A stretch of DNA of 46,972 nt, taken from Candidatus Gastranaerophilales bacterium (GTDB lineage: Bacteria; Cyanobacteriota; Vampirovibrionia; Gastranaerophilales; Gastranaerophilaceae). Position 1 is the first letter of the stretch, and each line of letters opens with the position of its first letter. The DNA lies in assembly GCA_944323255.1 (NCBI GenBank), contig CALURU010000017.1:1-46972 (forward strand), given 5' to 3'. The translations under genes and the position numbers were made by a program. Below, one piece after another: positions 42,573-46,972 of this stretch. The notes beneath the pieces are model-generated. The model had not been told where the DNA came from. It saw only the letters and a program-made list of their open reading frames with translations, and searched no databases.

Positions 42573-43217
42573 TTGAGTAAAGGCTACGAAAATTTCAACA
42601 ATATGGAAACTTCTTTTAGAAAATCCACACTAATTCAGGAGAGAATCGGGCTAGTATCCAGTCACATGTATAAACAGTTTCTGGACTATCAGCATGCTAC
42701 TTTGAATACAACAGAAATCTTTGCAGAAATGATAGAAAACTTAAAAGCAACAGCTGATTCTCTAAAGCAATCTTTTGCAGCAAGAGGAGTCACTACAGAG
42801 AACATATATGTTGAATACGATAAAGATAAAACGGTTGTAATCATCAATATTCTATGGCATACAATAAGCCTTACAACCCGCTGCAATTATGAGCCACAAG
42901 CTTTATACAGAGAAAGTGCTCCGCCAATGTTTTCCGGGCGTATAATGGCAATCAACGGCAATTATAATGAACTGATGGAGGGGATAAATTCAAGAAATGA
43001 GATGATGCAGATACTGTTAGATAAAGAAGTAGCATCATTATTCGTGCCTGCTGATAAAACTCAAAACTCTATTTTCAAAATCAGACACCTTGCAAACAGG
43101 GAATTCTTCTTGAACTCATCAGATGCTTCCAGAGAATTTGTGCTAAAAGTCATAGAAACTATATGCGGCGGTGGTTTGTACCACGAAGAAGGCTCCAGAA
43201 AGAGCTTTAATATTTAA
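42573..43217 (+). CDS. Conserved-looking protein of unknown function
   Basis: The protein has 214 residues, is soluble, and has a helical start (RIGLVSSHMYKQFLDYQHAT) and a mixed alpha/beta middle (YDKDKTVVIINILWHTISL). No family recognised. The start codon is TTG at 42573, with AGGAGG 9-10 nt upstream. An internal ATG ten codons later has no such site. HLR1-controlled. Confidence 0.7.
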   Translation: MSKGYENFNNMETSFRKSTLIQERIGLVSSHMYKQFLDYQHATLNTTEIFAEMIENLKATADSLKQSFAARGVTTENIYVEYDKDKTVVIINILWHTISLTTRCNYEPQALYRESAPPMFSGRIMAINGNYNELMEGINSRNEMMQILLDKEVASLFVPADKTQNSIFKIRHLANREFFLNSSDASREFVLKVIETICGGGLYHEEGSRKSFNI

Positions 43218-43363
43218 TATCACATATACTTCTATCAGACCTAAAATATTGTTTTAGCAACCAATTCATAAATATACTCATAAAAAAATGACACAGAGAT
43301 GATAGATTATTGTTTTTGTTAAATAACCTATGATCTGACATAAAATAAATTTTGAGAAATAAT

Positions 43364-43453
43364 AAAAAAAAAACTTCTCTGGACGAGAAGCTAGGAAATT
43401 AGTTAGGAAGGGATTTAGGGATTAAATCTTATTTTTACTTGCATCTTACATAT
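43364..43453 (-). ncRNA. Candidate small RNA of about 90 nt
   Basis: A composite promoter (43450-43517) is followed on the minus strand by about 60 nt without a credible gene and then by CTTCTC-GTCCA-GAGAAG with ten T residues (43364-43390). A nine-codon frame (MQVKIRFNP) without ribosome-binding site is present. It shares CTAACTAATTT with the 3' end of the 33.4-kb transcript. The rest of 43218-43363 holds nothing recognisable. Confidence 0.55.
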
Positions 43454-43517
43454 ATATAAAGTATATAAAATTTCCCTAATTTCACCTTCTTCTTATTTTG
43501 TTACAAAACTTTACAGT
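43450..43517 (-). promoter_or_regulatory. Composite promoter: HLR1 box, AAGGTGAAAT, TATACTTTATATATAT
   Basis: The box at 43500-43517 (plus strand GTTACAAAACTTTACAGT) has one mismatch. TATACTTTATATATAT starts at 43465 on the minus strand, 34 bp downstream. AAGGTGAAAT sits at the same offset as at 28.9 kb. Confidence 0.75.
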
Positions 43518-43526
43518 AGGTAAAAA

Positions 43527-44030
43527 TTATGCTTCTTGAAACTCCTTTAAATCTTCCTGCTTATAAGCCATTACAGCAAGAGTGTCACAACGCTCATTAT
43601 ACTCATGCCCGGCATGACCTTTTACCCATATAAAATTAACTTCATGCTTTTCTTTTACTTTTAACAGCCGTTTCCATAATTCCGTATTTTTTACAGGAGT
43701 CTTACCCGCAGTCTTCCAGCCCTTTTTTATCCAACCCTCTATCCAATGATTGTTAAAAGCATCCACAACGTATTTACTGTCAGAATACAACGTTACTGAG
43801 CATGGCTTTTTCAAAGCTTCCAGCCCAACTATTACCGCCATTAATTCCATCTGGTTATTAGTAACACACTTATAGCCGGCAGATAACTCTTTTTCATGCT
43901 TTATACCATCTGCATCTTTGTGTACTAAAATGGTGCCGTAGCCACCCGGTCCCGGATTTCCGCTACAAGCACCATCTGTATAAATCTCTACCTTTATTTT
44001 CTCTTCCACTGATTTTTCCGAAAATTTCAA
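43527..44030 (-). CDS. rnhA: Ribonuclease HI
   Basis: The protein has 167 residues. The four catalytic acidic residues are visible: [16 protein letters not shown] (Asp), NNQMELMAV (Glu), LYSDSKYVV (Asp) and ERCDTLA (Asp), with the basic protrusion [16 protein letters not shown]. It cuts RNA in RNA-DNA hybrids. It follows the HEAT-like gene by 3 nt, so the two form an operon. The short N-terminal extension ([13 protein letters not shown]) is unusual but harmless. Confidence 0.96.
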   Translation of the reverse strand: MKFSEKSVEEKIKVEIYTDGACSGNPGPGGYGTILVHKDADGIKHEKELSAGYKCVTNNQMELMAVIVGLEALKKPCSVTLYSDSKYVVDAFNNHWIEGWIKKGWKTAGKTPVKNTELWKRLLKVKEKHEVNFIWVKGHAGHEYNERCDTLAVMAYKQEDLKEFQEA

Positions 44031-44033
44031 ATA

Positions 44034-44315
44034 CTATGCTGCAACACCCTTGATTTCTGATATAAGATATTTAGCTACCCATTCAAAATCTTTATTATTT
44101 GTTGCTGCCTTTTTAAGGTACTCAACAGAAGCTTCACCAATTCTGATAAGAGTCATTGCTACAACACCGCGTTTTACACCACGTACAACCTGAAGCTGGT
44201 GAACAAGTTCCGGCACAACAGCTTTGCCCTGATCAACAAGAATATTTTCTATTTTATTTTTAGTTGTATTATCTGCTGTTTCTAATTTGCCAAGAATTTC
44301 TTCTACTGATTGCAT
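44034..44315 (-). CDS. Small HEAT-repeat-like protein
   Basis: The protein has 93 residues. The sequence GKAVVPELVHQLQVVRGVKR and GVVAMTLIRIGEASVEYLKK reads as two HEAT-like helical repeats. Such small scaffolds bind proteins; no partner is known. The ATG at 44315 is taken because AAGGAG lies 6-7 nt before it; an upstream ATG at 44330 overlaps that site. Co-transcribed with rnhA. Confidence 0.75.
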   Translation of the reverse strand: MQSVEEILGKLETADNTTKNKIENILVDQGKAVVPELVHQLQVVRGVKRGVVAMTLIRIGEASVEYLKKAATNNKDFEWVAKYLISEIKGVAA

Positions 44316-44404
44316 TTTTTTCTCCTTCATATTTTCTTTATCCTTTGCAATTTTATTATATACTGATTTTTTTTTAAAATAGGATTTCCTTATATAATCT
44401 TAAT

Positions 44405-44500
44405 ATGAGATTAAGATTGAAGACTTTATCACAAACAAACCTCCAAACAGTAAGTATAATCAGACTTTTGACGACTGTATTATTTAAAAATTTTATATAA
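44405..44500 (+). CDS. Possible leaderless 31-residue micro-ORF
   Basis: The frame MRLRLKTLSQTNLQTVSIIR is basic with a hydrophobic end. TATAAT lies exactly 6 nt before the ATG, as at other leaderless starts in this window, and CTTAATATGA matches the 38.97-kb start region. No homologue is known, so it may be chance. Confidence 0.25.
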   Translation: MRLRLKTLSQTNLQTVSIIRLLTTVLFKNFI

Positions 44501-44503
44501 ATT

Positions 44504-44542
44504 GTTACAATTTATTTACAATTTAAAGAAAAAGTGTAAAAT
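44504..44542 (+). promoter_or_regulatory. speD promoter with HLR1-like repeat (3-bp spacer)
   Basis: GTTACAAT-TTA-TTTACAAT resembles HLR1 but with 3 instead of 2 bp between halves. The second half doubles as a -35 (TTTACA), and TAAAAT follows 16 bp later. Confidence 0.5.
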
Positions 44543-44594
44543 ATACAAATTTTTTGTTTTTATAGTAATATATAGAAGTTAGTAAAAAATGATT

Positions 44595-44610
44595 GGTGTG
44601 AATACACACC
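44595..44610 (+). promoter_or_regulatory. Small hairpin in the speD leader
   Basis: GGTGTG-AATA-CACACC lies 7 nt before the AAAGGAGG ribosome-binding site; possible translational control of polyamine synthesis. Confidence 0.4.
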
Positions 44611-44632
44611 GGTAGCAAAGGAGGCACATGAA

Positions 44633-45091
44633 TTGACAATTGTATCATCTTCACTCGACGAGCTTGAAAAGCAGAACTTGGACAGAGTAAACTTAGGACA
44701 ACATGTCCTGGCAGAATTTTTTGAATGTGATCCAAACATTCTTAACAGTAATGACAAAGTAGAAAAGTACATGATAGACGCAGCTCTTGAGTGCGGTGCA
44801 ACAATCGTTCAAAAGTGCTTTCATATGTTTAATCCCTATGGCGTAAGCGGAGTTGTAATTATCTCTGAAAGTCATTTGGCAATCCATACTTGGCCTGAAT
44901 TGGGATATGCTGCTGTAGACTTGTTTACATGCGGTACAAAATGTGATCCTAAAGTTGCTTATGAATTCCTCAAGAAAAAATTTAATTCTAAAAAGGCTTC
45001 TTTTACAGAATTAAAAAGAGGTATTATTGATAGAGAAACTCTTAAACTTGCGGAACAACCTTTTGAAATTGCAGAACAGTTTGAGGGATAA
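44633..45091 (+). CDS. speD: S-adenosylmethionine decarboxylase proenzyme
   Basis: The protein has 152 residues, a prokaryotic (class 1B-like) SpeD. The self-cleavage site is in ISESHLAIHTWPE, giving the pyruvoyl serine. AAVDLFTCG holds the catalytic Cys. It supplies decarboxylated SAM for spermidine. The start is TTG at 44633 with AAAGGAGG 8 nt upstream. An ATG five bases earlier opens only ATG-AAT-TGA, which overlaps the start. No speE is adjacent. Confidence 0.94.
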   Translation: MTIVSSSLDELEKQNLDRVNLGQHVLAEFFECDPNILNSNDKVEKYMIDAALECGATIVQKCFHMFNPYGVSGVVIISESHLAIHTWPELGYAAVDLFTCGTKCDPKVAYEFLKKKFNSKKASFTELKRGIIDRETLKLAEQPFEIAEQFEG

Positions 45092-45111
45092 GTAATTTTT
45101 ATTTAAATAAT

Positions 45112-45143
45112 AAGACGCCCAAATTAACAAATTTGGGCGTCTT
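45112..45143. terminator. Bidirectional terminator
   Basis: AAGACGCCCAAATT-AACA-AATTTGGGCGTCTT, a perfect 14-bp stem between the convergent speD and sugar transferase genes. Confidence 0.88.
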
Positions 45144-45167
45144 ATTATTGTTATTATATTTATTTAA

Positions 45168-46514
45168 CTACCCCTTGCAGCGACCGCAAAGTACTTTAGC
45201 TATGTATTGAATAAGAATAATAAACTCCCATATAATGTGACGGTGTTTTATATAATACAGGTCGTATTCAAGTCTGACTTCCGAAGTCGGCTCGCAAACA
45301 TTTGCCTGCTGCCAGCCGCACCAGCCTGGACGAACCCAGTTTCTGCACTCCCAGAATGGTACCTTCTCCTTGTTCTCATAATAGACTTCTTCCCTTACCG
45401 GACGTGGGCCTACTATACTCATCTCACCACGCAATACATTTATCATTTGCGGAAGTTCGTCTATATGATATTTTCTCAAAATCTTGCAGAAAGGCATTAC
45501 ACGCTTGTCATCATACGTAATCTCTGTTAAATCATCATCAAAATCGGCATCTACCTTGTCCTGATACATTGTTCTGAATTTTATCATTTTAAAAGGTTTT
45601 CCAAATTTACCAATTCTTGTCTGCGTAAAAAATATAGGTCCAAAATCAGATAACTTAATGCCGATGATAGCTATTATTGACAAGGGGATTGTAACAATCA
45701 TAATTGCTACAGAAGCTACAATATCACACAAACGCTTTATATAAGCAAATAGCAAAGCCTTCTTCTTAACACAAGCATAAAACAGCCAATTTACAGTCAT
45801 TTTGGAAACAAGATACCTGTGTGTAATCTTCTCATAGAACTTAGGCATTCTCCAAACTTTTACACCAAGCGGTATACCTTTTATTAAGTCTGTTAAAATA
45901 ACTGAATCCATTCTGGATTTGACAGCTATTATAACTATTTTTACATTATTATCTTTTATTACAGCCTCTGAATCACAAGTTAAGCCAAGTATCGGAATAG
46001 TTGAATCTTCATCCTCAATTGTATTCATATTATCATCCAAAAATCCGACAACTTTCATACCCAATTCCGGTCGGGATTGAATCTCTTCAGCTATTAACTT
46101 GCCATCCTGTCCGGCTCCTACTATTAATACATTCTTGGTAGATTTCAAAAATTTTGCATAAATTAAGTACAGTGCTCTTGCAATTAACATTCCGGCATAA
46201 ATTAAAATAGCATTTATTATCAAAAGCAAAACCGTAACCACATTAAACCCGCCTAGGCAAAAGGGAATACCGGCAAAAACAGTTGCAATTGTTACAGCTT
46301 CAAATAAAAAATATATATCACGTGGACGATACTTTCTTATTTCATAAAACCCTTTCACATACATCACAAGCATTGTAATAAGTAAAAACCACAACACTAT
46401 GTATGCCAGTATTGAAAAAGGGACAAAAGTAATAAAAGTATATAATGTCGCAAGCATTACTATAATTGCGTCAACCACAGCCAAAACAAAAACGGATTTT
46501 GAAATTACAGGCAT
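45168..46514 (-). CDS. Polyprenyl-phosphate sugar-1-phosphate transferase (WcaJ/WbaP type)
   Basis: The protein has 448 residues. Four to five N-terminal membrane helices (residues 5-120), a Rossmann-like CoA-binding-type domain (VLIVGAGQDGKLIAEEIQ), one more helix near 270, then the bacterial sugar transferase domain with MIKFRTMYQ, LRKYHIDELPQMINVLRGEM and SIVGPRPVREE. It starts a lipid-linked oligosaccharide by moving a sugar phosphate onto undecaprenyl phosphate, for capsule or exopolysaccharide. AGGAG lies 5 nt before the ATG. Other polysaccharide genes are probably elsewhere. Confidence 0.93.
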   Translation of the reverse strand: MPVISKSVFVLAVVDAIIVMLATLYTFITFVPFSILAYIVLWFLLITMLVMYVKGFYEIRKYRPRDIYFLFEAVTIATVFAGIPFCLGGFNVVTVLLLIINAILIYAGMLIARALYLIYAKFLKSTKNVLIVGAGQDGKLIAEEIQSRPELGMKVVGFLDDNMNTIEDEDSTIPILGLTCDSEAVIKDNNVKIVIIAVKSRMDSVILTDLIKGIPLGVKVWRMPKFYEKITHRYLVSKMTVNWLFYACVKKKALLFAYIKRLCDIVASVAIMIVTIPLSIIAIIGIKLSDFGPIFFTQTRIGKFGKPFKMIKFRTMYQDKVDADFDDDLTEITYDDKRVMPFCKILRKYHIDELPQMINVLRGEMSIVGPRPVREEVYYENKEKVPFWECRNWVRPGWCGWQQANVCEPTSEVRLEYDLYYIKHRHIIWEFIILIQYIAKVLCGRCKG

Positions 46515-46601
46515 ATACTCTCCTATGCAAAAGACTCATTGTAACTATCTTATTATAACACATTTAGCCTGTCGGGTAAATGGTAAGCCTAAAACCTAAC
46601 A

Positions 46602-46628
46602 AAAAAAATAACCGGTCTTAATACCGGT
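46602..46628 (-). terminator. tRNA-Glu terminator
   Basis: On the minus strand ACCGGT-ATTAAG-ACCGGT is followed by TATTTTTTTT, just behind the tRNA. Confidence 0.75.
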
Positions 46629-46645
46629 CTATCGTACTTTTTAAA

Positions 46646-46721
46646 TGGTACCCCCAAGCGAATTCGAATCGCTGTCTACACCGTGAAAGGGTGTTGTCCT
46701 AGGCCTCTAGACGATGGGGGC
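46646..46721 (-). tRNA. tRNA-Glu (anticodon TTC)
   Basis: 76 nt with encoded CCA. The acceptor stem is GCCCCCA/TGGGGGT; the D arm contains TCTAGAGGCCTAGGA. The anticodon stem ACACC/GGTGT holds loop CTTTCAC (anticodon TTC), and the T arm is AGCGA-TTCGAAT-TCGCT. All stems pair. Confidence 0.97.
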
Positions 46722-46767
46722 TCGTTCGACAATTTCTATAGTATCAAATCAATTTTTAAAGTCAAGA

Positions 46768-46972
46768 GGGGGGGGGGAAATGTATTTGTTTTGTGACTAA
46801 GTGACTAGGTGATTAAGTGACTAAGAATTGTAAGTAGGGTTCTGCCTGACAATAACATTTTTAAATATCTCATCTTGGGGGTAAATGATTTGGATTGGTA
46901 GGTAAAACTACAAGTTCTGTATCATCTTGGGGGTAAATGATTTGGATTGGTAGGTAAAACTACAAGTTCTGT
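46768..46972 (+). repeat. 10-G tract and tandem 52-bp repeat at the window edge
   Basis: Ten G residues (46768-46777) precede AAATGTATTT and a stretch of short GTGACTAAGTGACTAGGTGA direct repeats. Two 52-bp units start at 46871 and 46923, each with CTTGGGGGTAAATGATTTGG and GTAAAACTACAAGTTCTGT. The second runs to the window end, so the array may continue. No gene visible. Confidence 0.85.

Noticed and set aside
42329..42580. Plus-strand open frame of 83 codons
   Set aside because: It spans the leader hairpin, the HLR1 box and promoter of the next gene and is antisense to the microprotein, so it is unlikely to be coding.
46871..46972. CRISPR array
   Set aside because: The 52-bp units are directly adjacent with no unique spacers, are not palindromic, and no cas gene is in the window.

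Overview
The window is a low-GC, mostly gene-dense bacterial chromosome segment without prophage, transposase or CRISPR. Gene content points to an anaerobic, fermentative, flagellated bacterium: bifunctional AdhE, flavodiiron protein with rubredoxin, flagellin, FliW/CsrA and two sigma-28-type promoters. Several promoters carry a direct repeat matching HLR1, the binding site of the response regulator RpaB in cyanobacteria. Together with small EF-hand and coiled-coil proteins of no known family, this suggests a non-photosynthetic cyanobacterial relative (Vampirovibrionia/Melainabacteria, probably the gut order Gastranaerophilales). The lineage call is inference and was not checked by search.

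Layout. 1-4.4 kb (minus strand): TPR protein, fliW, csrA, a second TPR protein, a coiled-coil protein and the start of der, plus gshB. 4.5-7 kb: a sigma-28-driven EF-hand/Ig-like protein. 7-10.6 kb: clpP-clpX, rubredoxin, fprA. 10.6-14.3 kb: a flagellin with a GLUG-repeat insertion, lying between imperfect inverted repeats of about 310-330 bp and surrounded by other dispersed repeats. 14.3-21 kb (minus): a ribbon-helix-helix regulator, a PurD-like protein, a possible ADP-ribosyltransferase-fold protein, fructose-bisphosphate aldolase, and a 940-residue protein with a very acidic middle and a PcrA-type Tudor end. 20.9-21.9 kb: a duplicated divergent module (micro-ORF / 122-residue membrane protein). 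22-33 kb (mostly plus): M16-like and M14-like peptidase genes, uppS, two small unknown genes, pnp, a LuxR-type HTH protein, a coiled-coil protein and adhE. 33-37 kb: two small unknown genes, an SDR oxidoreductase, bioB and a split chromate transporter. 37.3-42.3 kb: a MotA/MotB-like (ZorA/ZorB-like) pair divergent from a 1097-residue zinc-ribbon/degenerate cyclase/ATPase/TPR protein. 42.3-46.7 kb: a membrane microprotein, an unknown gene, a candidate small RNA, rnhA with a HEAT-like partner, speD, a polyprenyl-phosphate sugar transferase and tRNA-Glu.

The strongest signal is regulatory. Five full HLR1 consensus matches and one with a single mismatch lie upstream of transcription units. At two loci the box is exactly 17 bp upstream of a sigma-28 promoter. 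At three further loci (with a fourth degenerate one) it is exactly 34 bp upstream of a conserved TATACTTTATATATAT element. This suggests that one OmpR-family regulator controls flagellar-regulon genes and a set of small lineage-specific genes, including a candidate small RNA. Several other genes have a -10 hexamer 6-9 nt before the ATG and no ribosome-binding site, which suggests leaderless mRNAs.
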